DNA of 64,000 nucleotides from Buxus sempervirens (GCA_947561395.2 OX387185.1:32592213-32656212); one strand, 5' to 3'. Counted from the first letter of the stretch, positions 22,906 to 33,538 are shown. Numbers and translations are program-made. The notes: a model not told the origin generated them from the sequence alone.

Positions 22906-23399
22906 ATACTTGTTCAAGTCACGCATGGAATAGTCCATGCATTAACCATGATTATACCTTTTGCACCTTGCACTTCCACAAACCATAGTGCCATCTCCAT
23001 GTTTCCTGGCCACTTTTGGGCTTTCAATAAATGTATATCCTGTTTCAAATAAATTCTTATTGTTAGTATCACGTGCAGAGACTTGATGTGGATTCTTGTT
23101 TCTAATAGAACCTGATTCTTGGCCAAGAACTTATGATGTGAAACAGTTGGTCCCAAAGCTTCAGAGTATGCCCATGGCACATAAAATTGGAAGCATGAAT
23201 ATATATAGAATTGTACAAAAATATATTTTGAACTAGTTTACAAGCTTAAATGTAAATTAAAGAAGAGATTATAGTCAGATGTGCAGAAGTAGGATGAAAG
23301 ATTGGATGGATGATGGTCTATAAGAAAAACTTCAAGATGGAAGTTAAAATAGTAACCAACGCCAACATTTGTTCAAACCCGAGTATTTAAAGTGTCTAA
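22906..23399. other. Unassigned AT-rich DNA
   Basis: No repeats shared with other parts of the window and no recognised coding region. A minus-strand frame (22914-23180) has no known domain and no splice context, so it was not called. Confidence 0.4.
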
Positions 23400-23930
23400 G
23401 CTGGTTAAATATAAGTTAGAGAAGTTATGGTCCAAACGGCACCCCAATCGGAGTGGAAATGAAGATTTTATGGTTGTCGTTTGAAAGCGTTAGAGGCACC
23501 GTTCAAACGTTCAGTGTTAATTCCAATTGCAGAGAAAGCCGAGAGTACCGTTAAAGAACGTAAGATGTGTCGTTCGAACACCACAAGTGCTGCCCTCAGT
23601 TTGCTGGAAACTGGAGAATAGCAGTCAAGACCGTTAGAGGTGTCGTTTGAACGTTCATTGTTAATATAACTTGCAGAGAAACCCGACAGTAGCATTCAAA
23701 CAAGTCAGATGTGTTGTTCGAACGTCACAAGTGCATTTGTAATTCAGACAAACCCAAAACTAGCGTTCGACACCATGTGAGGAGTCGTTCGAACGACCGC
23801 TTGTGTTCAACCTGTCGTGATCGGCACAGTCGAACGAGATCTTATAATACGCAGACCAATAGCGAACGTTGTTCACCGCGCTCAACACTGTTCGAACGTT
23901 AAATCCGTTAGTTCTCTTATAAAAATTGCG
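23400..23930. repeat. TTCGAACG-rich repeat with a 144-bp duplication
   Basis: Contains many aacgtt, gttcgaac and cgttcga motifs like the leaders of the gag-like elements. The block 'cgttagaggcaccgttcaaa' at 23488 recurs in altered form at 23632 (period 144). It ends with a TATA-like cttataaaaattg (about 23917), so it may be a promoter/LTR remnant of the gag-like family. Confidence 0.5.
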
Positions 23931-24441
23931 AACTTTTCTAACTTAATTCTAATTCCTTTTACACTTCTTCCTAACATATATAAGTATCCTTAAGACCTTC
24001 GAATGCAGGAGTTGAGTTGTTTACCATAACCCTAGCTTTATACTTTTCAAATCATCCAGTAACGATGCACATTTTATACATTGAGCTTCATATAAATCCC
24101 ATGATACTTTCATAGTCATAATAGGAGTAGCAAAGCCTATGTGCATTCTCAATGACAAATGAGCCGTTGTGATCTGTATTGGACCCTTGTAAATGTTTGA
24201 TCTATATAATACTTACTTTTTTTGCAAACCAAAAAAAATAGAAAATAAAATACATGAGAAGATGCAACAAGGCAGATTTCAAATGACCCAAGAGTATGAG
24301 AGACTTACCAAAAATATACCTTACCTACTTGCCCTCCAATAAAGGGGTCATTCATATGATTTACGACTCTGTTTTTATGACACCTGTTTTTATTTTTCTT
24401 TAGTCTTCCTTGTAGTATAAATTACTACAAGAAATTACTTT

Positions 24442-24594
24442 TCAGATTGTTACATGCCTATGGGGACGTGGGACAGAACTTGGAGAGCTTCCTCCAAGTC
24501 TCCCACTCTCTAATGGTCTTGAATTAATGATAGATAGTAGACACAAATGACGTACAACATTCTCACATGCTTCCTCAAGCATGGTTAAGGGTGC
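24442..24594 (-). pseudogene. Candidate 3' terminal exon, unknown protein
   Basis: After an acceptor on the minus strand (ttactttcag, plus 24595-24604) the frame reads APLTMLEEACENVVRHLC, then LLSIINSRPLESGRLGGSS and ends at TGA (24442). The mix of residues looks like a real protein end, but I do not recognise it and see no upstream exon. Treat as a gene fragment. Confidence 0.3.
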
Positions 24595-24603
24595 CTGAAA
24601 GTA

Positions 24604-25222
24604 ATAAACTGAAAAACAAGCTTCCAAGTTCCAAGGCAAAAAAAATAATACCACCAATGCTCATTGTGAACTGATATACAAAAATTCAGGTTTACATGAG
24701 CTCCAAAAAAAACGAAGAGACCGTTTAATACATTATATTGGTTTGGGTCTTTTCATTCAACTACACAATAAGTCAAGATGAACCCTAAGCTCCACGTGGA
24801 ACTACATCTCAAATGGGCGAAAAGGAACTACATTAGTCAAATATATCAGCATGTTTGATCAGGAGGAGGCACCGCTTCAGCAGGAGCTAAGTCAGCTTTA
24901 TGCCTAAAACAACAATATGGTCATTTATGAGCCAAAGTCCACATCAACAAAAAAATTATATCCTACACCATGCAAATTAAAATGTTGGAAGCATAACATT
25001 CAGTTCTTCTAACAACCTACACATGTACCAAATAACTCAAATACAATTAACAACTAAAATATAAGTAATAAAACCTGCTCAAGTGACATGCACATAAACA
25101 TTCAGTTCATAAAATTAACAACATGCTCAAATGACATACATATAAATATTTAGTTCATAAAAGTAACAACCTGCTCATGTAGCAAATAACTCAAATACAA
25201 TTAACAACCTGCTCAAATGACC
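24604..25222. other. Unassigned AT-rich DNA
   Basis: Has a local duplication: 'cctgctcaa(g/a)tgaca' and 'tcagttcataaaa' recur at about 25075-25220. No genes seen. Confidence 0.4.
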
Positions 25223-25745
25223 CTATTCATCGTTTATGTTCATTTCTTCTAACCTGTGTACCAATTCCTGATATAAGTCGCACATCCCTCGTGCATGATC
25301 ACGTTCTTCTAAAATTAATTTTCGTTTTATTTTCCAAACATGGTGTAATTTTTTACTTGAATTGTCCTTTGTTGCCTTTTCAGATGAGCTACAGTCATTT
25401 CTTTCCTTCCCAGATGTACTACCACAGCATGCCATACCCTTTTGGTCTCCACCTTTGATGCTAGCAACATTGTCTAACCAACAAAAGAATTTGCAATTAC
25501 GCTCATCCTGAAAAAATCAAATAAAAGATATAATCAACAAATGGCAACCAAATAATAATAATAAAAATTTAAAAGTAGCAATAAAAGAGCTCTTGCCTAA
25601 AATGGACAAGTATAAAATGTACGGCCCTTGTTTTTTTCTGTCTTCGCCGTGAATAGACAACATGGTGCCTTTCCACATCGACATATTAAAGCCTGATCAC
25701 ACCAAACAAGAACCCACAACCCTTCTCTCCCGTATGCTACATCTG
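25223..25745 (-). pseudogene. GRF-type zinc-finger gene fragment
   Basis: Minus-strand exon 25597-25743 encodes a GRF zinc finger: CRCGKAPCCLFTAKTEKNKG, then RTFYTCPF. Exon 25223-25507, after a good acceptor (ttttttcag), continues DERNCKFFCWLD and then a coiled-coil-like end (LILEERDHARGMCDLYQELV). GRF fingers bind single-stranded nucleic acid in larger proteins; plants have many short ones. Two defects: the codon at 25597-25599 is TAG, and the donor following it is GC rather than GT. The 5' part is cut off at 25746 by the Tat LTR. Probably a broken host gene. Confidence 0.6.
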
Positions 25746-26971
25746 TGAGACATGGAAAAATCAATTTAATGACTTCCTAATCATCACACGGGATTGGTTA
25801 AAAACAAAGAGTCGCCACCATTCTGTTTAGGTGTGAGTGGACACCAAAATCTCAAATAAGCACAAAAAGGCAAATTTAGGGTAAAAATAACCTTATAAAA
25901 AAAAACCAGAGATGGGTAAGGGGATTAGGTTATGAACAGTGGAAGGTGTTAGGCACCCCTATTCATCGATACAAGGTGGTTGCCAGGTATTGTTCATGTT
26001 TTTCAAAGGAAAAAAAAGGCTTGCTAATCAAAACAAAAGTAAAAGAAAAATAAAAAAAATGTATGGTTTTTCCCCATGTGAATGATCCAATTAATTCTTT
26101 CTTATGAAAACAAAAGCCATTTATTTGGGCTTCATGATTGACTGGAATCAAGATAAAGAAAACAAATCTAAAGTGAAAACTTCAAAAATTTGACTTCAAG
26201 TTAAATTCTGGAAATCTAGGAAAAATATTATTTTTATAAAATATTGCAAAATTAAACTTGAATAGTCTAGGATATAGGTATAAGCCATATTTCACATCAG
26301 ATCAAGGAATCAAAACCAAAAAATACCCACGTTGATGAAGAACATCAAAAGGGGAGAACTTAGACCATAGGGTCTTCTCTCAAAAATGAAAAAGGACTGA
26401 AAAACCACCTCATGAAACCCTAGAAGTTGCTTTCAGGCTTCTGAATCCAGATCTATCATATATATCGTGATAGATCCAGGATCTTAGCCTAATATCACAA
26501 AAATCACGAAAACAGTGCTGTAGGTGCAAAGATGTGAAAAATCCAAATTTTAGAAAAAAGTGGGGATCTCATGCTATAAAAATTATGGATTCATATGATT
26601 CATTCAGATTCAAAATAAAACCATTAAAACATGAACAGGATATTCAAAGCAGCCATATCTCACATATTAGAGTACATGGGGGTCTACCCTATGGATCCAC
26701 CTGTTCTCTTTTCCCTTAGCTCTCTCTTCATGTTTTACGGCTAGAGAGGATTCTTGAGGTACTTGGAGGCAGGTTTAGGAATACAAGCATAAACCAGGCC
26801 TTATTCTACAGCAATGGAGAAGATCAGATTATTTCGAGAATTGAAGACAGAAAATAAAAGGGAAATGGGACTTACCTGGATTGAGCAAGCAGAGCAGCAG
26901 GGATTCCTCTCTTCACTTGGAGTTCTTCAGACTTCAAATTTTTTGTGGTGTTTTGCTTAAGAATCTCCCCT

Positions 26972-26980
26972 CTATTTATA
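26972..26980 (-). promoter_or_regulatory. TATA box of Tat copy 2 LTR
   Basis: TATAAATAG on the minus strand, about 100 bp upstream of a CAG|GTAAGT donor and 200-320 bp downstream of the GC-hairpin cluster. Confidence 0.55.
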
Positions 26981-27180
26981 GGCAAACCCAGGGGTAAGGC
27001 TGGTCCAGAGAGATATACCATGATCCACTAGATTGGATTGAAAAATAGGGATAATGCCCATCCATGGCCAACAAAGATAATTCGAACGAATAAATAAATA
27101 AATTCGCTCACCTAAAGAGATATTGGACTGAAGATAAGGCTCAGAAATCGAGCAAGGATCAAATTCGCACAAATCTCCTG

Positions 27181-27290
27181 CGCCCGTAAATATATTGCGG
27201 GCAAGTGGTGTCCGCATTCTTAATACGGGCGCAGCATGCCCGTATAGGAATTACGGGTGAGATCAGCCCGTAAGTAAAATACGGGTAAAG
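27181..27290 (-). promoter_or_regulatory. GC-rich hairpin cluster in Tat LTR upstream region
   Basis: Several CCCGTA/TACGGG pairs in otherwise AT-rich DNA: CCCGTA (27239-27244) with TACGGG (27252-27257), and CCCGT (27267-27271) with ACGGG (27281-27285), plus gcccgtaaa...gcgggc upstream. Same relative position as 992-1037 and 57262-57425 in related LTRs, with a different stem sequence. Confidence 0.55.
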
Positions 27291-27389
27291 CATGATTGAT
27301 GAAATTTTATGCATTTTTGGCCTGTTTTAAATCCCAATTAATATTTTCAATTATTTTCTCATTTTGTAATGCAATTTGGGGTGTCTACA

Positions 27390-27408
27390 ACTGCCCCCTC
27401 TTTGCTGG
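27390..27408 (-). other. Polypurine tract of Tat copy 2
   Basis: The minus strand reads CCAGCAAAGAGGGGGCAGT immediately before the LTR start TGTAGACACC. Confidence 0.7.
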
Positions 27409-27971
27409 TAATTGGAACCAATTACGAGCAGAGAGCAAAAAGACCCACCAATTGCACTTTTTGAGATTTTGTCCAACTAATTGCATTTTGCAAGGATTTA
27501 AAAGGATGATTTTGGAAAAAGAATTTTTGTGGAGGATTTGCTGAAAAGTCCCTAACCTTAAGGGGCAGATCCTCCTCTCTAGTCTCACTGAGCACTCGTG
27601 GCTATGAAGTGAGATTTGAGACAAAATTTTTAAACAAAAGTGGGTAAGGTGGCAATCCTTGCAACTTACAACTAATATAAACATTAATCTCCTGAAAAAT
27701 GTGGAGAAAATCATGAAAAATTGCAATTCTCTGATTTGCCCGTATTTATATTGCGAGCAGGTCCTGACTAACTGCTATTTCAGAAAGAAGAAACGCTTTA
27801 TTGCCTGCGCCCCTATCCTACAGGTAAAAAGGAAATATTTTTTTCTTTTTTTCTTTTCTTTTGCAATATATTAAAATACTCCCTTTTCTACAGCTTTGGT
27901 TGCTTGACCACCTGAGTTAGGTTGAAGAGATAACTTGCCGCTTCTTTCCAAGATTGAAAGTTCCTGTTTTG

Positions 27972-28769
27972 ATGAGCAATAGGGGGTGTCCTAACATCCA
28001 AGGCGGCAAGCAGGGCTGGTTCACTTTCTTGGGTACTCTCCAGGATGATCAAGTGAGATGGACTGGCACTTATAAGCCCAATCCAGAGACAGTGATCAGC
28101 TTCAGAGATAGGAACTTTCTGGTCCTAACAGGCTTGAAATCTGTTGTTCTCTATTTTCCTTTGAGGGTTCTTCGGCAGTTTGGAGCGACCCAGGGTATCA
28201 CGATCCCAACTGGATATGAGACCTTCCTAGGGCCACTTACACCAGCCACCATGGGGCTAAATGCTCGGTTAATGAATGAGTGGTTTTATGTTCGCTTTCT
28301 GCGGGGTCCAGTCTTTTCTGAACCTCATGTGAAGGACTATCATTTCTGGATCAAAGAGCAGGTGCAGAGTCATGCCCCAGTACCAGAGGATCCTCCTACA
28401 GTTCTTCGCTCTACTTATGAGGACATCTTGGAGTCTGAAAGGGCAACCCACAAGCGGCTTCAACAAATATGGGTACGAGAAGCACAAGAGCTCAGGATAA
28501 AAGGTATTGATTTGGGGAGGCAACTTGAAGAGCAGAGGTCTTGCCGCATTGCTATGGAGAAGAAACTTGAGGAACAAAGACAGGCTCATCGCTTTGAAGT
28601 CCGAGCAATGCGGAAGAAATATCAGGATTCCTTGGCTGACATTAGGGCTTTGAAGATCAAGCAATCTCTTTCAGATGAGGTTATCTCCTTTTTGAGCGAT
28701 CCAGATGCAGAAGGAGCTTTTGGAATTATTGCAACTCAGGCGGCTCGGATTAGGGAGCTTGAGGAGTAG
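27972..28769 (+). CDS. Antisense additional ORF of Tat element (DUF7745-like)
   Basis: An uninterrupted 265-codon frame from ATG 27972, opposite to pol and between pol and the 3' LTR, where the Tat lineage is known to carry an antisense additional ORF. Residues about 40-130 include LTGLKSVVLYFPLRVLRQFG and MNEWFYVRFLRGP, resembling the DUF7745 / plant mobile-domain-like proteins of these ORFs ('PLRVLRQFG' is characteristic as I recall). The second half is a charged coiled coil (EEQRSCRIAMEKKLEEQRQ...). Shorter than usual, so the N-terminus is probably lost. Function unknown. It is the only long retroelement frame here without a stop, which could be chance. Confidence 0.6.
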   Translation: MSNRGCPNIQGGKQGWFTFLGTLQDDQVRWTGTYKPNPETVISFRDRNFLVLTGLKSVVLYFPLRVLRQFGATQGITIPTGYETFLGPLTPATMGLNARLMNEWFYVRFLRGPVFSEPHVKDYHFWIKEQVQSHAPVPEDPPTVLRSTYEDILESERATHKRLQQIWVREAQELRIKGIDLGRQLEEQRSCRIAMEKKLEEQRQAHRFEVRAMRKKYQDSLADIRALKIKQSLSDEVISFLSDPDAEGAFGIIATQAARIRELEE

Positions 28770-29723
28770 TTAGGGAATAGGGATTAGATTCTTTTTTTTT
28801 CTTTTTCTCTTTTTTTTATACTTTTATACAAAAGCAAACTCCAATAGTGGAAAGGAAAAGGATATAATTCAAAATAGGTTTTATATTATTGGCCTCAGAA
28901 TTCTCAGATGCTTGTAAAAACAGAAGTTTTATGAAAAGTATTTGATTTCTCATCATTGGCCAAAGTATAGTTTTTTTTTGAAAGTTGATCCAAAACACTT
29001 AATCACATATAATTAAAGGAATTAAAATCAGGTTGAATAATGAAAAGGGTAGTCCAAGCAATAGGGAGAGACCAAATCTGTCTATCCTGTAACCTTTAGA
29101 ATCATCCCCAAATGGCTTTTCCTCCATGACTAACCTTGCTAATCTGCTCAATTTCTAGTGCTCATGCTGACTTCAAATTTGGACCACATGATCAACTCAA
29201 CCTTTGATTCTTTTTTTTCTTTTTTCTTTTTTTTTCTTTCTTTTTTTCTATTTTTTCTTTTGCCCCTAGCGCCAATTACGGTTTTCACTAGGGCCGGCTT
29301 CTGCATTCCGTCATCAACAATCTTACTCTGAAAGTTGAATGAATATACTAAAATCACCGAGGGCTTAAGAATAGGACGAAACAAAGGCTAAGCTCGGTTT
29401 ATGAAAGAAAAGGTATTAAAGGCTCAAAATTTTCTAAGTGTGAAAATAGGTTGACCGAACTTACAGTCCTGATGAGTTTAATCCCATTTCCCTTTTTTTT
29501 GTATTTGGCTTTCATTTGCCACTATTTTTCTTCTCTTTCTTTTTTTTTTCCTCTTTTTGCCCCTATTGGCTTTGCCCCAGTTTGTTCTGCCCTAGTATAA
29601 GACTGTAAGTCTAGTTTAGGTTTATAAAATAAAAAACGAACAGGCTCGAATTGGCTTGACTAGGGATGAAAATTTTGGGAAATATAGAAATATGGCCTCA
29701 AATAATTTCCTAGTAATATTCAT
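28770..29723. other. 3' region of Tat copy 2 between antisense ORF and integrase
   Basis: T-rich plus strand with poly-T/CT runs (28790-28815, 29210-29265, 29535-29555). Bases 29270-29480 resemble 7550-7750 of Tat copy 1. No gene seen. Confidence 0.5.
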
Positions 29724-30265
29724 TCAAGGAAAATATCTCTTTACTGTATCAGAGTTAATTGGCTCAGGAAAATCTTTCCCATCCATTTTTGTTAAGATGA
29801 GAGCACCCCTTGATAGGACCTTTTTGACAACATAAGGCCCTTCCCAATTTGGTTGGAATTTTCCGTGAGGGTCTTCCAAAAAGGGTAAGATTTTCTTTAA
29901 TACTAAATTTCCTTCTTGGAAAGTTCTGGGCTTCACCTTCTTATTGTAAGCCTTGGCCATTCTCTTCTGATACAATTGGCCATTACAGAGCACTTTCAAC
30001 CGTTTTTATTCTATCAAATTGAGTTGATCATGTCTTGACTGTATCCATTCAGCTTCCATTAGCACTCTTAGTGAAGGTATTTCCACTTCCACCGGTAAAA
30101 CCGCTTCCATCCCATAGACCAAGGAGTACGGGGTTGCCCCAGTAGAAGTCCGGATCGAGGTTCTGTAGGCGTGTAGAGCAAGTGGCAGCATTTCATGCCA
30201 ATCTTTGAAACTCACTACCATCTTCTGAATGATCTTCCTTATATTCTTATTCGCTGCTTCCACTG
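29724..30265 (-). pseudogene. Tat copy 2 integrase C-terminal part
   Basis: From 30263 down the minus strand reads EAANKNIRKIIQKMVVSFKD, TSIRTSTGATPYSLVYGMEA and VLPVEVEIPSLRVLMEAEW, a break near 30003, and then KRMAKAYNKKVKPRTFQEGN with the C-terminal GKFQPNWEGPYVVKKVLS and PINSDTVKRYFP. These are the last catalytic-core segment and the GPY-like C-terminal domain of gypsy integrase. The coding sequence is cut at the S2 insertion; CACTG duplicates flank S2, so the interruption is clean. The frame also shifts between 29999 and 30006. Confidence 0.85.
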
Positions 30266-30498
30266 TGTAACGCCCCGGATCCGAGTCACATGAAAAACCC
30301 GTAACTCGTCTCCAGAGTTTATTATAAAACTCAGGATCGCAATATCAGAGTGAAGGAAAAACATGAATACAACAAAAACTATATAACAGAGTGCGCTAAA
30401 ATAATCCCAAACGAAAATAAACTCACATGCCCAAGTAACTACCCGCAAGTATCGTCCTCTCCAGGAGCAGCTGAAAACAAAACAAAACAATACGGAAT

Positions 30499-30514
30499 GA
30501 GATACGAATATCCC
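30499..30514 (-). repeat. Pre-acceptor hairpin of S2
   Basis: The minus strand reads GGGATATTCGTATCTC: GGGATA pairs with TATCTC (one G-U wobble) around TTCG, about 25 nt before ttttcag. The wobble pairs only on the minus strand (it is A-C on plus), supporting minus as the transcribed strand. Confidence 0.65.
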
Positions 30515-30837
30515 AGTGAGCAGCACATGCATGCACAAATACATTTATTTCAGTTCTAAAACATGCCACGATTATAACCATGTACAATGAGGATAATACG
30601 CATATTCCGAATAATCCGACTAAACTTCAATAATCCAATTCATATCAGTGCGGAAAACCATCAGGTAAATCAAGCAATAACAATCCGTTTCAAATCCCGA
30701 AGATATCGATAAAATAATGATTAATTGGCAACAACATAGCAAACAAGCGTAATTTTGTATCTCAAGATATAATTCCAGATATACCAATGTCACATAACAC
30801 CAAGTCTTCTCATAACCATGCCCACGCCTCCAAATGT

Positions 30838-30917
30838 ATATCCGGCCTACTCAGGGTTTCGGATATTGAAATGACTGTGTCATCCAATGCAGGCCTACTC
30901 CCCGGGTTTCTGCATTG
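30838..30917 (-). repeat. Stem-loop array 1 of S2
   Basis: Two clear stem-loops: ATATCCG (30838-30844) with CGGATAT (30860-30866) around GCCTACTCAGGGTTT; CAATGCAG (30885-30892) with CTGCATTG (30910-30917) around a 17-nt loop GCCTACTCCCCGGGTTT. A weaker CAG/CTG pair with the same loop follows at about 30923-30944. Confidence 0.75.
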
Positions 30918-31141
30918 ACAACCAGACCTACTCAGGGTTCCTGACTGCTCTACACCGGCGGGAGGTACAATACCCAATAATCGGTAAACAATATTCCATG
31001 AACCATAAATACCAACAAACCAGCGAATAAGACATATCACGTCAAACCAAATCAAGTACTAACATTGGTCAATGTCATGACTATCGTTTAGTTGATAAAT
31101 TAAACATGCCAAGTAGACACTCCACACCTCCATGTACACAG

Positions 31142-31262
31142 TTCCGGCCTACTCAGGGTTTCGGATACTCTGAAATGACGGCCTACTCAGGGTTTCGTCA
31201 TCCAATGCAGGCCTACTCCCCGGGTTTCTGCATTGACAACCAGGCCTACTCAGGGTTTCTGG
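31142..31262 (-). repeat. Stem-loop array 2 of S2 (four units)
   Basis: Four stem-loops with a near-constant loop GCCTACTCAGGGTTT and four different stems: TCCG/CGGA (31143-31146, 31162-31165), ATGACG/CGTCAT (31175-31180, 31196-31201), CAATGCAG/CTGCATTG (31203-31210, 31228-31235), CCAG/CTGG (31240-31243, 31259-31262). The same four appear in S3 and S5. Confidence 0.8.
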
Positions 31263-31954
31263 CTGCTCTACACCGGTCGTGGCAACACACAAGGCCATGC
31301 AATTTCAACAACCAACAATAACATCACATTACTAAGCTTAAACATCTGGATCCAGGACAAGCTAGACCAAAACAGTAAACATCGTATAATCTCGATTTCA
31401 ATATCAAAACAAAACCATTCATTCCACATCACGTAAGAACTCATCACAATTCATCACCTGTCCCTCTGGACCAAACAGTACCTCAAGTACATTTCGTATT
31501 TTCTCATTTCCATAACACAAGTCATATGAAAGTAAAACTCAATCCATTCATACCAAAGAAAACCTTTCAATACGTATAAAGTTTCCAACAAGTGAAACCA
31601 AAATTACAAGAACTTCTCAATCAAAGCAGTGTATAGAATAAGGAAAATAACTGATAACTCTTCCTAGTTCGGTGTCCGGCACAATACTCATAAGTAACCT
31701 AAAACCCAACTTGAAACTCATAAGATGTTCACAACATTTTCCTCTATTAATTTCATAGGCAAAATGGTTTCTCAGGTTCCTAACCAAGTGAATAGTGAAG
31801 TGGTTTAACCCCTAAGAAGTGCAATTACTCTTGGTCAAGTCAGAAATTCCATTTCATTAAGCAAAATAGGTCTACCGCTCACCTACCGAGGTGGGCGCGA
31901 GGTGGGCGCCGGTCGGCGGTGAAGAAAACGGTTAAAAACGACCTGCCGCTCACC

Positions 31955-32095
31955 CGACGCTAGGTGAGCGCGAGATGGGCGTGAGGTGGGCGTGAGATGG
32001 GCGCGAGATTCGCGCGAGATGAGCGCCTTGTTTTCCACTTCGCGCGAGATGAGCGCGAGGTGGGCGCGAGATGGGCGGTAAGTCATTTTTAACAG
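31955..32095. repeat. GC-rich tandem of about 10-bp GCGYGAGATGG units
   Basis: About 14 imperfect units such as gcgcgagatggg, gcgtgaggtggg and gcgcgagatgag. It is the S2 version of the CG-rich cluster found at the same place in S3-S6. Very GC-rich in an AT-rich background. Confidence 0.7.
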
Positions 32096-32704
32096 GGCGC
32101 CTACCTCCGAGGTGAACGCCGGTGGGCGCGAGGTAGGCGGATACCCCCTGTGATTTTTCATTCTCTGTTATTCCAAGATCTACAAGTCTGGCCGGTTGGT
32201 TTAGGTCTGTAATTGCTCCAATACACTCCTAATACCCCCAGAACACTTCCCAACCATATTTGAAATTAATCTAAACACTTTCATTTTTAATTAAAACTTA
32301 ACTCCGGATACTCTGTTCATGCAACTTTCCGAAAACCCAGAAACCAGAAAACCTTATACTATCACTAACCATTCAAAACATGCATCCGAATAAGCTCGAT
32401 AAAACCCAAAGGCAAACCCAGTGATAAAACAGTGCTACTCACAAGTATACGCTTAATCCGAGAAACAAAAGCTTATTCCACAGCCGGCCGAGCATGACTT
32501 CCGGCTGCGCGCGTGGATGCGAAGGTCGCCGAACTGATCCCCTGCTCGCGAGAGGAAAAACCCACTGAAATCCGACTCCAATAAACTCCTAGCAACTCTT
32601 GCGGTTCTCATCTCTTCCCAACGAAACCCTAATCGCCACAGTAGCCGCCCTAATTTCAGAGCAACAACATTCCCCCAAAAACCCCGAAAATTTATATCAG
32701 TTAC

Positions 32705-32713
32705 CTATTTATA
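32705..32713 (-). promoter_or_regulatory. TATA box of S2
   Basis: The minus strand reads TATAAATAG, about 350 bp from the element's minus-strand start at 33057. Confidence 0.5.
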
Positions 32714-33057
32714 CACCGCGAGGGTTTAACCTAATTCACCATTTCCCCTGGGAATCCCCTTTCTACCCCTCCTTAGTGTAGGGTTTTCCCGGATTTTAAC
32801 CATTGACCCATTTTTTTTTTATTTCCTATCCGAATATGACCTACGTATAAATATTTCCACCTCATTTTCTTTAACCCTAATGACCACAAATTTCTAGCAA
32901 TAATAAAGTTGATTTAACCTGTACATACATCCATATGTGCATATACTTTTATTTTATCTACTGTTATCATTTGTTTATTTTTATTCTATTATTATTATTT
33001 CATTTTATTATTTTATTATTTATTATTATTTTTTCTACACAAAACTGGGGTTCTACA

Positions 33058-33369
33058 CACTGCCCCATTCATCTTTGGTCTGTACGGAGATAACTTGTGA
33101 TGAGTAATCTGAAACTGCTCGCACATCTTTCTCATGTCTTTGTTCTTAATATTCGAAGCATTGTCTGATATTATGGCACTTGGCAAACCATAGCGACAAA
33201 TGATGTTGTGCTTCAAGAATTTCAGAACATGGCTACTTGTGATATTTGCATACAAAGCTGCTTCTACCCACTTGGTGAAATAATCGATTGCTACAAGAAT
33301 GAATCGGTGCCCGTTTGATGCCTTTGGAGAGATCATTCCAATGACATCTATGCCCCACATGGAGAAGGG
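33058..33369 (-). pseudogene. Tat copy 2 integrase core segment
   Basis: Reads MWGIDVIGMISPKASNGHRF, then AIDYFTKWVEAALYANITSS and LPSAIISDNASNIKNK, the integrase DDE core with Asp in GID and SDN-type motifs. It lies between S3 (right, AAGGG duplication) and S2 (left, CACTG duplication); both insertions leave the flanking codons in register. Confidence 0.85.
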
Positions 33370-33530
33370 TGTAAAACCCCGGTTTTTGCTAAGAATTATT
33401 TTTATTTAAATTAATTATGTGGACGTATCAACTTAAGGAGCTGTGGGTATATGTAGGGATTTCGGTGGGCGAGCACACACGGAATCAAGGAATTTCAAAG
33501 GTTGTCGAGCGGCAATCTACATATGGAAGG

Positions 33531-33538
33531 TATAAATA
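33531..33538 (+). promoter_or_regulatory. TATA box of S3
   Basis: TATAAATA about 160 bp from the element start and 300 bp upstream of the AGAG|GTGAGT donor at 33840. Confidence 0.55.

Larger units (their letters stand above)
25746..27389 (-). repeat. 3' LTR of Tat copy 2 (1644 bp)
   Basis: Minus-strand start TGTAGACACCCC (27389) abuts a polypurine tract; the other end is CCATGTCTCA (25746), giving TG...CA. It contains GC hairpins (27180-27290), TATAAATAG (26972-26980), a strong donor CAG|GTAAGT (plus acttac at 26870-26875) and a GGTGGCGACTC motif near the end (about 25808-25820 on the plus strand as gagtcgccacc), which I recall as common near the ends of plant Tat LTRs. Left flank is the GRF fragment. 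Confidence 0.75.
30266..33057 (-). mobile_element. S2: solo-LTR-like element (2792 bp)
   Basis: Ends TGTAACGCCCC (left) and GGGGTTCTACA (right), flanked by a perfect 5-bp duplication CACTG (30261-30265, 33058-33062), inside Tat integrase. By TATA box and splice signals it reads on the minus strand: TATA (32705-32713), CG-rich array (31870-32110), two stem-loop arrays (31142-31262, 30838-30917), hairpin (30499-30514), acceptor gttttcag near 30471. No coding capacity. Solo LTR is the simplest reading. Confidence 0.8.

Noticed and set aside
28269-28664. 131-codon minus-strand frame opposite the Tat antisense ORF
   Set aside because: Composition fits a shadow of the plus-strand frame, which has the recognisable PLRVLRQFG segment and coiled coil.
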